A stretch of 64,000 nt of DNA from CAZUTO01 sp964623085 (GTDB lineage: Bacteria > Pseudomonadota > Gammaproteobacteria > Pseudomonadales > GM7GCV1). Below the pieces are notes generated by a model, which saw only the letters and a program-made list of their open reading frames with translations, was not told the DNA's origin and did no database searches. Below are positions 51,573 to 60,751 of the stretch, piece after piece. Position numbers and translations under genes: made by a program. The stretch's first letter is position 1; each line of letters starts with the position of its first letter. The stretch lies in the NCBI GenBank assembly GCA_964623085.1, contig CAZUTO010000003.1, forward strand, positions 1 through 64,000. The letters are read 5' to 3'.

Positions 51573-52538
51573 ATGACTGACATATCCCTTTCAGCATCCG
51601 CAAAGCGGACCATTGAGCTAGAATCTAAGGCTATTTTGGATTTGATTCCGCGGCTGGGCGACGAATTCGAAAAAGCCTGCCAATTAATACTCGACTGCCA
51701 AGCGCGCGTCGTTGTAATCGGTATGGGGAAATCTGGACATATTGGCCGCAAAATCGCTGCGACATTGGCCAGCACTGGAACGCCCGCCTTTTTTGTTCAT
51801 CCCGCCGAAGCGAGTCACGGCGACATGGGAATGCTCACGCAAAACGACATTGCTATAACCATTTCCAACTCAGGCAGCACCGCTGAGGTAACCAACTTAC
51901 TTCCGCTCATTAAAGTCTTAGATATCAAAATGATTGCCATGACAGGCAATCCTGAGTCCGTATTAGCAAAGGCTTCCGACGCACATCTAGATATCAGCGT
52001 CGACACAGAGGCCTGCCCGCTCGATTTAGCACCAACCTCTAGTACAACAGCCACGCTGGTAATGGGTGATGCGCTCGCTATTGCTCTACTCGAAGCGCGA
52101 GGCTTTACCGCGGAAGACTTTGCCTTTTCTCATCCTGGCGGTGCACTTGGCCGACGACTACTAATCAAAGTAGCCGATCTTATGCACAGCGAGGAAAACC
52201 TACCAAAAGTCTCGGAAGACACATCGCTAAAACAAGTCCTGCTAGAAATGACAACAAAAGGCCTTGGAATCACGACTGTCGTCAACGACAGTGGCCTTTT
52301 AGGCGTTTTTACCGATGGCGATTTAAGAAGAGTGGTTGATAAAGGGATCAATCTCGACACATCCACTGCGAAAGATGTAATGAATACTTCACCACTAAAA
52401 ATCGAACAAAATCGGCTTGCCGCTGAAGCGCTTGGCTTGATGGAAGAACGAAAAGTCACTGCACTGGTCGTAGTAGATGACAAAATGCCCTGCGGTGTTA
52501 TTCATCTGCACGACATTCTTCGTGCCGGAGTCATTTAG
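51573..52538 (+). CDS. kdsD: D-arabinose 5-phosphate isomerase
   Basis: Converts ribulose 5-phosphate to arabinose 5-phosphate, the first step towards the LPS sugar Kdo, 321 aa. An N-terminal SIS domain has VVIGMGKSGHIGRKIAATLA, HPAEASHGDMGML and ISNSGSTAEVTNLLP. Two CBS domains (about 205-265 and 275-321) follow. The context with kdsC and lpt genes decides KdsD over the paralogue GutQ. Confidence 0.96.
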   Translation: MTDISLSASAKRTIELESKAILDLIPRLGDEFEKACQLILDCQARVVVIGMGKSGHIGRKIAATLASTGTPAFFVHPAEASHGDMGMLTQNDIAITISNSGSTAEVTNLLPLIKVLDIKMIAMTGNPESVLAKASDAHLDISVDTEACPLDLAPTSSTTATLVMGDALAIALLEARGFTAEDFAFSHPGGALGRRLLIKVADLMHSEENLPKVSEDTSLKQVLLEMTTKGLGITTVVNDSGLLGVFTDGDLRRVVDKGINLDTSTAKDVMNTSPLKIEQNRLAAEALGLMEERKVTALVVVDDKMPCGVIHLHDILRAGVI

Positions 52539-52574
52539 CGTGGCAAACTATACGTTAATTAGGCGGAATGATTG

Positions 52575-53099
52575 ATGAGCGCAGACAAAGCCCGGAAAGT
52601 GAAGTTACTCCTACTTGATGTAGATGGTGTGCTCACAAATGGTTCCGTGACCTACGTTGGCAAGGACATCGAAACCAAGAGTTTCAACATCAAAGATGGC
52701 TTAGGCATAAAATTGCTGCAAGATGCGGGGATTATGGTTGGCATTATTACTGGCCGAGTATCTGCCATGGTCGAGCGTCGAGCGAAGGAGCTGGGTTTAG
52801 AAGAAATTGTTCAAGGTAGAGAAGATAAGGGCGTTGCTCTCTTGGAAGCAGCGAAACGAAACAACATCGATACCGATTATATTGCCTACATGGGTGATGA
52901 TCTTCCCGATATAAAGGCCATGCAAAAAGCGGGATTTGCCATAGCTCCTGCGGACGCGCATGCAGATGTATTGTCTGTTGCTGACTGGACCGCAACTAAA
53001 AATGGCGGCGCCGGCGCGGTGCGTGAGGCCTGCGACTTTATCTTAAAATCAATGGACTCATACACAGTTGTGACCGCGCCTTTCTGGGGTCAGGAATGA
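52575..53099 (+). CDS. kdsC: 3-deoxy-D-manno-octulosonate 8-phosphate phosphatase
   Basis: HAD-type phosphatase that releases Kdo from Kdo 8-phosphate, 174 aa, without a cap domain and tetrameric in known cases. It has LLLDVDGVLTNGSVTY (Asp15 nucleophile, Asp17), IITGRVSAMVERRAKELG and YMGDDLPDIKAMQKAGFAIAPADAH. The ATG at 52575 has GGCGGA upstream; a TTG one codon earlier is in frame. The stop overlaps lptC by 4 bases. Confidence 0.96.
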   Translation: MSADKARKVKLLLLDVDGVLTNGSVTYVGKDIETKSFNIKDGLGIKLLQDAGIMVGIITGRVSAMVERRAKELGLEEIVQGREDKGVALLEAAKRNNIDTDYIAYMGDDLPDIKAMQKAGFAIAPADAHADVLSVADWTATKNGGAGAVREACDFILKSMDSYTVVTAPFWGQE

Positions 53100-53665
53100 G
53101 AAGAAGCTGGCTGTTTTTGATCTTACTCATCACGCCATTCGGCTTGGCATTTTTCTTTTGGGACCTCACTACCAAAATCCTAGACACAGAGAACCTAGGC
53201 CAAGGAGATGACCAGTCAAACGCACCTCAGATCATTATGGAGCGAACCCAACTTATTCAATTCGACACTAACGGCACAATGGCGCATCGACTGCAAAGCG
53301 AAAGGCTTCTCTCAGAGCAGGATAGTGGTTTGGTATACGTATCCGAACCCACCATTGGTATAGATCCAAACCGATCCGACAGCTGGGAAGCATTAAGTCA
53401 AACTGGCACTTATGATCAGAAAACAAAGGCTATGCAAATGAGTGGTGATGTTGTGTTGATACGCAAGCAACCAGAAGATGACCCCATCACTATTTCTACA
53501 GAAGTACTTAACTACTATCCCGATAGAAATTTTGCTGAGTCCGATAGTCCAGTTATTATTCAAACTACGGGGCACAAAATCGAAACAATCGGAATGAGCG
53601 TTGACTTTAAAGCATCCGAATACAAACTCAAATCCCAAGTCAGAAGTCGCCATGACCCAATTTAG
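53096..53665 (+). CDS. lptC: LPS export protein LptC
   Basis: Bitopic inner-membrane protein that takes LPS from the LptB2FG transporter and hands it to LptA, 189 aa. The N-terminal membrane helix (about 5-22) is followed by the periplasmic beta-jellyroll with TGTYDQKTKAMQMSGDVVLIR and LNYYPDRNFAESDSPVII. It overlaps kdsC by 4 bases and lptA by 14 bases. LptF and LptG are encoded elsewhere. Confidence 0.93.
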   Translation: MRRSWLFLILLITPFGLAFFFWDLTTKILDTENLGQGDDQSNAPQIIMERTQLIQFDTNGTMAHRLQSERLLSEQDSGLVYVSEPTIGIDPNRSDSWEALSQTGTYDQKTKAMQMSGDVVLIRKQPEDDPITISTEVLNYYPDRNFAESDSPVIIQTTGHKIETIGMSVDFKASEYKLKSQVRSRHDPI

Positions 53666-54167
53666 AAAGCCATTGCTTTTAGTCGCACTCGTTTTAGGGT
53701 GGCTTTCTCCGACAGAAAGACTCCTCGCGCTTCCAGATGATCGCGATCAAATCATTGAGATAGAATCTATTACTGCCGAGTTCAGAGAAGCCGAAGGTCT
53801 AACCATCTATTCCGGTGAAGTGAACCTAAAACAGGGCAGTATTCTACTCAAAGCCGACACACTGACCTTGTTCACGGAAGACGGACAGGTAAGTCGCTTA
53901 CTCGCCGAAGGCAATGCCTACTATGAACAGATTCCAGAAGTGGGTGCAGACAAAGTGATCGCACGCGGCGCATCCATTGAGTACCTTCTCTCCGACGACG
54001 TGATTACACTCAACCAAAATGCCAGCCTGACCCATGAAGGCGCGACAATGAACGGAAACATGATCACCTACGACGTGAGAAACAATCTACTCATGGCCAA
54101 TAGCCTGCCCGGCAGTGAAGACGACCGCGTTAAAGTCACACTTCCGCCAATAGGCAACGGAAACTAA
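53652..54167 (+). CDS. lptA: LPS transport periplasmic protein LptA
   Basis: Forms the periplasmic bridge that carries LPS to LptDE, 171 aa. The ATG at 53652 lies inside the end of lptC and opens a signal peptide (MTQFRKPLLLVALVLGWLSP, cut near LLA|LPDD). The jellyroll repeats include YSGEVNLKQGSILLKADTLT and LTHEGATMNGNMITYDV. The C terminus is slightly shorter than in E. coli (185). Confidence 0.94.
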   Translation: MTQFRKPLLLVALVLGWLSPTERLLALPDDRDQIIEIESITAEFREAEGLTIYSGEVNLKQGSILLKADTLTLFTEDGQVSRLLAEGNAYYEQIPEVGADKVIARGASIEYLLSDDVITLNQNASLTHEGATMNGNMITYDVRNNLLMANSLPGSEDDRVKVTLPPIGNGN

Positions 54168-54169
54168 CC

Positions 54170-54892
54170 TTGGCACTACTTCATGCCAAGAATCTTGCCA
54201 AATCTTATAACAAGCGGCAAATCATCATCGATGTTTCGGTGCAAGTTTCTAGCGGTGAAATAATCGGACTTCTGGGTCCAAATGGAGCGGGCAAAACCAC
54301 CTGTTTTTATATGATCGCGGGCCTCGTCAAACAAGATGCAGGGCAAGTATTTATCGACGATACAGAAATCACCAAAAAGCCAATTCACGAGCGAGCGCGT
54401 CTAGGTATTGGCTATCTGCCTCAGGAAGCATCAGTATTTCGAAAGCTGTCAGTAGCGGAAAATATCCTTGCAGTACTGGAATCCACCAAACTAGGCAAAG
54501 AAAGTCGAAAAAAACGCCTAGATGAATTGCTCGATGAATTCAGTATTAGTCATATCCGTGACAGCTTGGGCATGTCACTTTCAGGTGGTGAGCGACGGCG
54601 CGTCGAAATTGCCAGGGCACTGGCAATGGACCCAGATTTTATTTTGCTCGATGAGCCCTTCGCTGGCGTTGACCCACTCTCTGTTGGCGACATAAAGGAG
54701 ATTATTCGATATCTTAAAGAGCGCGGAATTGGCGTATTAATTACGGATCACAATGTTCGCGAGACCTTGTCGCTTTGTGACAAGGCTTACATTGTTGGCG
54801 AAGGTCACATCATTGCTGAAGGCAATGCCGAGACTATTCTCGCCAACGAGAAAGTGAGAGAGGTCTATCTCGGCAAAGAGTTTCGACTTTAA
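54170..54892 (+). CDS. lptB: LPS transport ATPase LptB
   Basis: Cytoplasmic ABC ATPase of the LptB2FG transporter, 240 aa. Walker A is GPNGAGKTTCFY, the signature is LSGGERRRVEIARALA, Walker B is FILLDEPFAGVDP, and the H-loop is LITDHNVRETL. The start is TTG at 54170, 2 bases after lptA, preceded by GGAA. No ATG is near enough. It is followed by rpoN after 103 bases. Confidence 0.96.
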   Translation: MALLHAKNLAKSYNKRQIIIDVSVQVSSGEIIGLLGPNGAGKTTCFYMIAGLVKQDAGQVFIDDTEITKKPIHERARLGIGYLPQEASVFRKLSVAENILAVLESTKLGKESRKKRLDELLDEFSISHIRDSLGMSLSGGERRRVEIARALAMDPDFILLDEPFAGVDPLSVGDIKEIIRYLKERGIGVLITDHNVRETLSLCDKAYIVGEGHIIAEGNAETILANEKVREVYLGKEFRL

Positions 54893-54995
54893 GTCAAAGA
54901 TGCGACCCCTGCCACAATTTGGTTCCACAATCATCATTGATCAACCAAAAAGGCATCTATACACTTAAAGACAAAGTCTTTTAGTTTAGAAGTTT

Positions 54996-56420
54996 ATGAA
55001 ACAAGCGCTTCATTTTGGCCTAAATCAACAGTTAAAAATGACGCCCCAGTTGCAGCAATCTGTTCGCTTACTGCAACTCTCAACATTAGAGCTTCAGCAG
55101 GAAATTCAAGAAGCGCTCTACACTAACCCGCTGTTGGATTTAGACGAAGACAGCACTGACGCACAATCCGAAGATTCAAACCCGACCGCCGCTGAATCCA
55201 GAGCGGAAGACACTGCCGCAGAAGTCATTACCACCGAGTCGCAAGAGACTGAGTATCAGTCTTTAAGCCGATCTGGCGGTTCTGTGAATGAAGAATTCGT
55301 GGAGCCAAACGATACCTCTCCTGAAACGCTCCAAGACTATTTGCTATGGCAGCTAAACCTCACCCCTTTTTCTGATCTAGACCGAACAATAGGTGAGGCA
55401 TTCATTGATGCGCTAGATCAGGACGGTTTCCTTACATCGAGTATTGATGACATTTTACAAACCGTTGCGGACGAAGTATCTGATGAGGATGACACACTCG
55501 ACTTAGATGATTGCCTCGCTGTCCTTCATCGTATTCAAAAATTTGATCCACCTGGTGTTGCGGCCATCGATTTGCCCAACTGCCTTAAAATTCAACTCGA
55601 TTTACTCCCTGAAGACACCGAACACCTTGCCCTCGCCCATCTCATTGTTGAGGAATACCTACCACTCGTTACTGACGGTGATCTCCCAGTATTAGTTAAA
55701 CGAACTAGAAAGTCTGAAAAAGACGTATTGGGCGCTTTAGCGTTACTCCGATCGCTCAACCCAAGGCCTGGCTCAGGCTACAGCGCTGATCGCACAAATT
55801 ATATTGTTCCAGATATTGTATTGACCAAATCTAAAGGCGCTTGGAAAGTCAGTCTTAATTCTGAATCCCACCCTAAACTGAAACTAACTGAGCAATACTC
55901 CAATGTGTTGCAAAATGGCAATTCTGATGACAAGGACTATGTTCGTGAAAAGCTTCAAGAAGCCCGTTGGTTTTTACACAGTCTGGAAAGCCGACAGGAT
56001 ACACTTCTAAAAGTGGCCACTGCCATCGTTGAAGCGCAAATCGACTTTTTTGAGGAAGGCCCCGAAGCAATGAAACCGTTGATTCTCAAAGACCTTGCAG
56101 AAAAGCTTGGTTATCATGAGTCGACCATTTCACGGGCTACCAACCAAAAGTATATGTATTCACCACGCGGGGTATTTGAGCTCAAATATTTTTTTTCCAG
56201 CCAAGTTTCGACTGCAACGGGAGGAGAGGCTTCCTCGACTGCGATCAAGGCAATTATTGAAAACCTGATTCAAAAAGAAAACCCACAAAAACCCTTAAGC
56301 GACAGTAAGTTAATGTCTATGCTGAAGGAAAAAGACATTCTAGTAGCACGGCGAACTGTTGCTAAGTACAGGGAAATGCTGAACATTCCTGCATCCAGCT
56401 CTCGAAAACGAATATCGTAA
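54996..56420 (+). CDS. rpoN: RNA polymerase sigma54 factor RpoN
   Basis: Sigma factor for -24/-12 promoters that need AAA-type activators, 474 aa. Region I, rich in Gln and Leu (LRLNQQLKMTPQLQQSVRLL-type), covers about 1-50. Acidic region II is about 50-120. The core-binding domain and a helix-turn-helix near HESTISRATNQKYM follow, and the RpoN box ARRTVAKYRE is near the C terminus. It could drive the pilA promoter candidate at 615-633. Gene order lptB-rpoN-hpf-ptsN-rapZ-npr is the standard ntr cluster. Confidence 0.97.
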   Translation: MKQALHFGLNQQLKMTPQLQQSVRLLQLSTLELQQEIQEALYTNPLLDLDEDSTDAQSEDSNPTAAESRAEDTAAEVITTESQETEYQSLSRSGGSVNEEFVEPNDTSPETLQDYLLWQLNLTPFSDLDRTIGEAFIDALDQDGFLTSSIDDILQTVADEVSDEDDTLDLDDCLAVLHRIQKFDPPGVAAIDLPNCLKIQLDLLPEDTEHLALAHLIVEEYLPLVTDGDLPVLVKRTRKSEKDVLGALALLRSLNPRPGSGYSADRTNYIVPDIVLTKSKGAWKVSLNSESHPKLKLTEQYSNVLQNGNSDDKDYVREKLQEARWFLHSLESRQDTLLKVATAIVEAQIDFFEEGPEAMKPLILKDLAEKLGYHESTISRATNQKYMYSPRGVFELKYFFSSQVSTATGGEASSTAIKAIIENLIQKENPQKPLSDSKLMSMLKEKDILVARRTVAKYREMLNIPASSSRKRIS

Positions 56421-56542
56421 TGGATAATTTACACTGCACCTCAGTCATTAAAAAAACAACACTCTCACTTGAGTTTTTCTTGTGATAACCTAAATGACCA
56501 GCCACGGCTGAGATACAATTTGATAACGCTAAGGAGTTTAAT

Positions 56543-56830
56543 ATGCAACTAAGAATAAGCGGACACCATCTAGACGTTTCAGAACCTATCCGTAATTATG
56601 TAACTAACAAACTCTCCCGACTTACACGTCACCACGATCGAATTACCAATACGCACGTTATCCTATCAATTGATAAACATCACCAAAAAGCTGAAGCAAC
56701 CTTACATATATCTGGCGCCGATCTTTTCGCTAATTCAGAATCGGAAGATTTATACGCAGCCATTGATCAATTGACAGACAAACTCGACCGTCAACTAATT
56801 AAATATAAAGAGAAACATCGTAATCACTAA
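56543..56830 (+). CDS. hpf: Ribosome hibernation promoting factor, short form
   Basis: Binds the 30S decoding region and helps form inactive 100S ribosomes in stationary phase. At 95 aa it is the short HPF without the C-terminal dimerisation domain, so in gammaproteobacteria an RMF partner is expected elsewhere. It starts MQLRISGHHLDVSEPIRNYV and contains HHQKAEATLHISG. AAGGAG precedes the ATG. The stop overlaps ptsN by one base. Confidence 0.95.
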   Translation: MQLRISGHHLDVSEPIRNYVTNKLSRLTRHHDRITNTHVILSIDKHHQKAEATLHISGADLFANSESEDLYAAIDQLTDKLDRQLIKYKEKHRNH

Positions 56831-57285
56831 TGGATTTAACTGAAATATTGTCTCCTGCTCTTTGCTTTACCAAGATAGAGGGCAGGAGTCGAAAACGTGT
56901 ATTTGAAGTCCTTTCTAAAAATATAGCCGAACGACATCTCAATCTAGACTACGCCACTATTTTTGATGCTCTCAGTGACAGAGAAAAGCTGGGCTCTACT
57001 GGGATTGGAGAAGGTGTGGCAATACCGCATTGTCGCTTGGAGCATGATGGCCCAGGCATAGCCGCTGCAGTGACACTGAACGATGCGATTGATTTTGACG
57101 CGCCAGATCAAAAGCCTGTTGATCTACTTGTTTTTCTACTCGTTTCTGGCGAAGCTAATCAAGCTCACCTCGATACTTTAGCAAGCCTTGCCAGCGTGCT
57201 CTCCAAAGAAGAAAATCGACAAGCACTGCGTCAGACAGATGATGGCGTGTCTCTGCGCAACATCTTGCTAAAAAAAGTCACCTGA
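56830..57285 (+). CDS. ptsN: PTS-Ntr EIIA component PtsN
   Basis: EIIA-Ntr protein of the nitrogen-related phosphotransferase chain, a regulator rather than a sugar transporter; in E. coli it affects potassium uptake and phosphate signalling. It has 151 aa. The phosphorylated histidine lies in GEGVAIPHCRLEH (about His67). It is coupled to hpf (TAATG) and followed by rapZ. Confidence 0.95.
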   Translation: MDLTEILSPALCFTKIEGRSRKRVFEVLSKNIAERHLNLDYATIFDALSDREKLGSTGIGEGVAIPHCRLEHDGPGIAAAVTLNDAIDFDAPDQKPVDLLVFLLVSGEANQAHLDTLASLASVLSKEENRQALRQTDDGVSLRNILLKKVT

Positions 57286-57318
57286 GCGCTGCCACTCAAT
57301 GCATACAAAAACTTCAGC

Positions 57319-58203
57319 ATGACCAAACCTCACAAACAGCCACAAAAAAAGCTCGTTATTGTGAGCGGACGATCCGGCTCGGGGAAAAGTGCTGCTCTAA
57401 ATGTGCTGGAAGACTCCGGCTATACATGCATAGACAATTTACCGGCACGATTTCTCCTCGACTTGTTTTCGATTAATGAAGACCAACATGATCAAAAAGA
57501 CTTTGCAGTTGGTATCGATGTACGCAACCTCTGGCGCGAACTGCGTGAAATCCCAGACATGGTTTCAGGATTACGAAAAAATGGCGTGGATTGTAAAATT
57601 GTCTTTTTGGACGCATCTACAGAGACCCTAATCAAACGATTTAGCGAAACTCGTAGAAAGCACCCGCTTAGTGGCGAAGGTGTCACCTTAGGAGAAGCGC
57701 TAGCAAAAGAGACAGCGCTGCTAAAAGAGATAGAACAGGTAGCGGGTCTAACCCTAAACACAGATGAACTAAGCCCATACGAGCTAAACGAAAGGCTGAG
57801 AACCTCTTTGGGGCTGGACGCGGAACAGAGCACATTGCTACTGTTTCAATCTTTTGGTTTTAAATATGGTGTTCCGAGTAACGCGGACTACGTTTTTGAT
57901 GTGCGATGTTTACCCAACCCCCACTGGATTCCAGAATTAAGGAAACATACCGGTCTGGAAGACCCTGTCAAAGAATACCTATCTTCCGAGCCAGACGTCA
58001 TAGATATGGCCAATTCGATAAACAGTTTTTTAGAAAGATGGCTACCGGAACTCTTTGCTGGAACGAAAAGTTATATTACCGTTGCTATAGGCTGTACCGG
58101 AGGCAAGCATCGATCAGTTTATCTGGCCGAGCAACTCTGCAAAAATTTTTCGGGCACCTATGCTAATGTGCAAGCACGGCATCGGGAAATCGGGAATGAT
58201 TGA
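57319..58203 (+). CDS. rapZ: RNase adapter protein RapZ
   Basis: RNA-binding adapter that in E. coli directs RNase E to the sRNA GlmZ and so controls glucosamine 6-phosphate synthase, linking it to cell-wall sugar supply. It has 294 aa. Walker A GRSGSGKSAAL lies at about 17-27. The C-terminal domain has FGFKYGVPSNADYVFDVRCL and CTGGKHRSVYLAEQL. It overlaps npr by 8 bases. Confidence 0.96.
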   Translation: MTKPHKQPQKKLVIVSGRSGSGKSAALNVLEDSGYTCIDNLPARFLLDLFSINEDQHDQKDFAVGIDVRNLWRELREIPDMVSGLRKNGVDCKIVFLDASTETLIKRFSETRRKHPLSGEGVTLGEALAKETALLKEIEQVAGLTLNTDELSPYELNERLRTSLGLDAEQSTLLLFQSFGFKYGVPSNADYVFDVRCLPNPHWIPELRKHTGLEDPVKEYLSSEPDVIDMANSINSFLERWLPELFAGTKSYITVAIGCTGGKHRSVYLAEQLCKNFSGTYANVQARHREIGND

Positions 58204-58465
58204 ACGCAACATCACCGTCGTAAACAAACTAGGGCTGCACGCCCGAGCCTCCTCAAAACTAGCTCAACTATCCAATAAGTTTTCCAGCCAAATTGAACTA
58301 GGTAAAGACGGCCAATTTGTTGATTGTAAAAGTATCATGGCCCTGATGCTTCTCGCTGCAGGAATTGGCACAGCGCTAACTCTCCGCGTAGAAGGCGAAG
58401 ACGAAAACACCGCTGCAGAAGAAGTGGAAGCGCTTTTTGCAGACTTTTTTGGAGAGGGCGAATAA
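58196..58465 (+). CDS. npr: PTS-Ntr phosphocarrier protein NPr
   Basis: HPr-like carrier passing phosphate from EI-Ntr (PtsP) to PtsN, 89 aa from the ATG at 58196, which overlaps the end of rapZ. The active-site histidine is in KLGLHARASSKLAQL (about His16). The regulatory serine region is CKSIMALMLLAAG. A longer frame from 58160 lies in rapZ and is rejected. It is last in the rpoN cluster. Confidence 0.95.
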   Translation: MIERNITVVNKLGLHARASSKLAQLSNKFSSQIELGKDGQFVDCKSIMALMLLAAGIGTALTLRVEGEDENTAAEEVEALFADFFGEGE

Positions 58466-58502
58466 CTAACCGTTAGTTAAAGTTGAACCTAGACTTATGC
58501 AC

Positions 58503-59066
58503 CTAATTGAAGCTGATCTGATATGACTCGCCTTCCCATTCAAAGGTTGCTTGGCTTTGCGAAATTGACTCCAACACCAAACCATCTTCAAACACATGAC
58601 CAACGCGATAAAAGCCCTTATCAGAAAAAATACGGCTTAGAGATTCGTCATCAGAGACATACAAATGGCCCGTGATATTTGGTAGATTAGGCGAACCAGC
58701 GCTCACGGGGGCTTCTGCGCTGACTTGTGCAGTAACCGAATGATCAATCGGTACTATTACGTTATCTGAAATTTCAACTGGAGCCTGAAACTGTTTCTCT
58801 GGAATCTTATTAACAGCCGCCGAATCGATCGCAACCACCGAATTAGGCGAATTGTTATTGGCCAACACCCACAACAAATACAAAACAGCCAAAAACAACA
58901 AAACCGCTGCAACTAAAGCGTATCTGAACCAAATATTTTGATTACTTTTAACATTTGGAGAATCCCAAGCATTAGAATTCCAGTCAACCTCTGCATATTC
59001 TCCATCTTCTCTCTCGCGCTTCCGCTCACGCTCCGCTTTTTTCAATGCACCGAGAATGTAGGACAT
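58503..59066 (-). CDS. gspB: Type II secretion protein GspB
   Basis: Inner-membrane partner of GspA, which together help insert the GspD secretin through peptidoglycan, 187 aa. A charged N terminus MSYILGALKKAERERKRE is the family hallmark. One membrane helix (about 49-70) and a periplasmic C-terminal domain with NITGHLYVSDDESLSRIF follow. The ATG overlaps the gspA stop (TAATG). It is convergent with npr. Confidence 0.88.
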   Translation of the reverse strand: MSYILGALKKAERERKREREDGEYAEVDWNSNAWDSPNVKSNQNIWFRYALVAAVLLFLAVLYLLWVLANNNSPNSVVAIDSAAVNKIPEKQFQAPVEISDNVIVPIDHSVTAQVSAEAPVSAGSPNLPNITGHLYVSDDESLSRIFSDKGFYRVGHVFEDGLVLESISQSQATFEWEGESYQISFN

Positions 59067-60733
59067 TAGGGCGTTCTCTCTAACTTAGGTGACTGATTAG
59101 AAAGATCATACAACGCCATGATGGTATCTTTACCGAGCACTCCATCAGACTCCATACCATTATCAGCCTGAAAGAATCTTACCTGTTCGCTAATGGCGAC
59201 TGAATAAACACCGCCGGTAATAACTTGCTGATAATCTGCATTCCACTTCACCATCTGGTCTTGTAACCAGTCAACTACAGGCGCGTTTTTCGTGCCTACG
59301 TAGATGGCATCCACATACCCTTGTGGCGGCTGCCAAAAATAAAGGTAGATTCCATCCCAGCGGCTTGCAAGCTCTTCTGAGGTCAGTCGAAACGTACCTT
59401 TCGAATTTGACAGATTGAAACCTTCATCACTTAAAGAAGCTAAAAAATACATAGAAGCCTGATCGTCCGCATCTACTAATCGAACAATACCAGGTCGACG
59501 TTTCTGCGCCAGTTCCTCAACATCCAGGCTCAACTCAACCTGGCAAACTAAGCCTGCATTCGTGCCTACGCTGCATAGATCAGCTTGACGCGTCACTGTT
59601 TCATCAATCGACCAAAGCTTCAGTAATGCGTCATACGCATTTGGCAAAATCTGGTCCGCCACAGGGTTCTGGCTTTCAGCCTGCACATCAATGACATCAG
59701 CGTCATTCGCCTCAACATATAGGTCGATGGGTAGATGAAGAGGCAAACGCTTGGGTAACTCAGGAGGTACGTTGACCGATGCGGCTAAGTTTTCTTGTGG
59801 AAAGTATCTAGCGCCCACATACCCACCAAAAACTAGCAGTGCCAAAATGCTGGCTAACATTGCCGCTCGCCCAAAAGTGCGGGAAGAACCTTTCTTGCCA
59901 TCATTCTGTGTATCTAATTGAATTTCACCAGAGAAAACTTCTTTAGATGCTTGCTGAACAATATGTTTGGTCACCGAAGCCTCTTCCGATGCATAGGCAC
60001 CCAAAAGGCTGCGCTCGGACAGCAGATTAATAACCCTAGGAACACCTTTTGAAATTCGATGTAACTCTGCAGACGCAGCTTGGTCGAAAACTGGCCGGTT
60101 ACAGCCCGCTCGACTCAAACGATGGCTCAGATAGCTAGTAGTCTCTTGCAGATCTAGGGGCTCTAGATGGTACCGTGACACAACACGCTGATTAAGCTGC
60201 CTTAATTCGGGCCGACCAATCACCTCTAACAGTTCTGGCTGGGCAACAAGAAGAATATGTAGAAGTTTTGTCGTGTCTGTTTCAAGATTGGTTAACAAAC
60301 GCAGCATTTCTAACACTGTTGGATCGAGATTTTGTGCTTCCTCGATTACCAACAGCGTTTTAGTTCCATTCGCATGAGAGTCTAGGAGATCCTTATTAAG
60401 CGCGTCCGTATACTCGCGAATGTTGGCCTTATCAGCATCTAACGGAATTCGCAGCTCTTGGCAGATGCTGCTCATTAAATCTAATTCCCCCAATCGAGCA
60501 TTGAGAATGTAGGCAACACGCACATTGCCAGGAAGCTCGCGTAACAAAAGACGTGTGAGTGTTGTTTTACCCGTGCCAACTTCCCCCGTAAGGAGAATAA
60601 AACCACCTTCTCGCTCTAACCCATATTTTAGATGCGCAAGCGCCTGCCGATGGCGAACACTGGGATACAAAAAAGAAGGGTCTGGAGAAATCGTAAAGGG
60701 CTCTTTCTTGAGTCCAAAGTAATCGAGATACAT
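59066..60733 (-). CDS. gspA: Type II secretion ATPase GspA (ExeA-like)
   Basis: ExeA in Aeromonas uses ATP and binds peptidoglycan to place the secretin. The 555-aa protein has an AAA domain with Walker A GEVGTGKT (50-57) and Walker B LLVIEEAQN, and a membrane helix at about 290-310. The periplasmic part has a C39-like middle region and a peptidoglycan-binding domain near the C terminus (SEQVRFFQADNGMESDGVLG, about 513-532). It starts MYLDYFGLKKEPFTISPDP, typical of ExeA. It lies 18 bases after gspD. Confidence 0.93.
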   Translation of the reverse strand: MYLDYFGLKKEPFTISPDPSFLYPSVRHRQALAHLKYGLEREGGFILLTGEVGTGKTTLTRLLLRELPGNVRVAYILNARLGELDLMSSICQELRIPLDADKANIREYTDALNKDLLDSHANGTKTLLVIEEAQNLDPTVLEMLRLLTNLETDTTKLLHILLVAQPELLEVIGRPELRQLNQRVVSRYHLEPLDLQETTSYLSHRLSRAGCNRPVFDQAASAELHRISKGVPRVINLLSERSLLGAYASEEASVTKHIVQQASKEVFSGEIQLDTQNDGKKGSSRTFGRAAMLASILALLVFGGYVGARYFPQENLAASVNVPPELPKRLPLHLPIDLYVEANDADVIDVQAESQNPVADQILPNAYDALLKLWSIDETVTRQADLCSVGTNAGLVCQVELSLDVEELAQKRRPGIVRLVDADDQASMYFLASLSDEGFNLSNSKGTFRLTSEELASRWDGIYLYFWQPPQGYVDAIYVGTKNAPVVDWLQDQMVKWNADYQQVITGGVYSVAISEQVRFFQADNGMESDGVLGKDTIMALYDLSNQSPKLERTP

Positions 60734-60751
60734 GGCTGCTAGCCCTATGCG

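Noticed and set aside
58463..58479. 17-base palindrome TAACTAAC-C-GTTAGTTA at the npr stop as a terminator
   Set aside because: No room for a stable loop with a GC-rich stem and no T-run on either strand; perhaps incidental.
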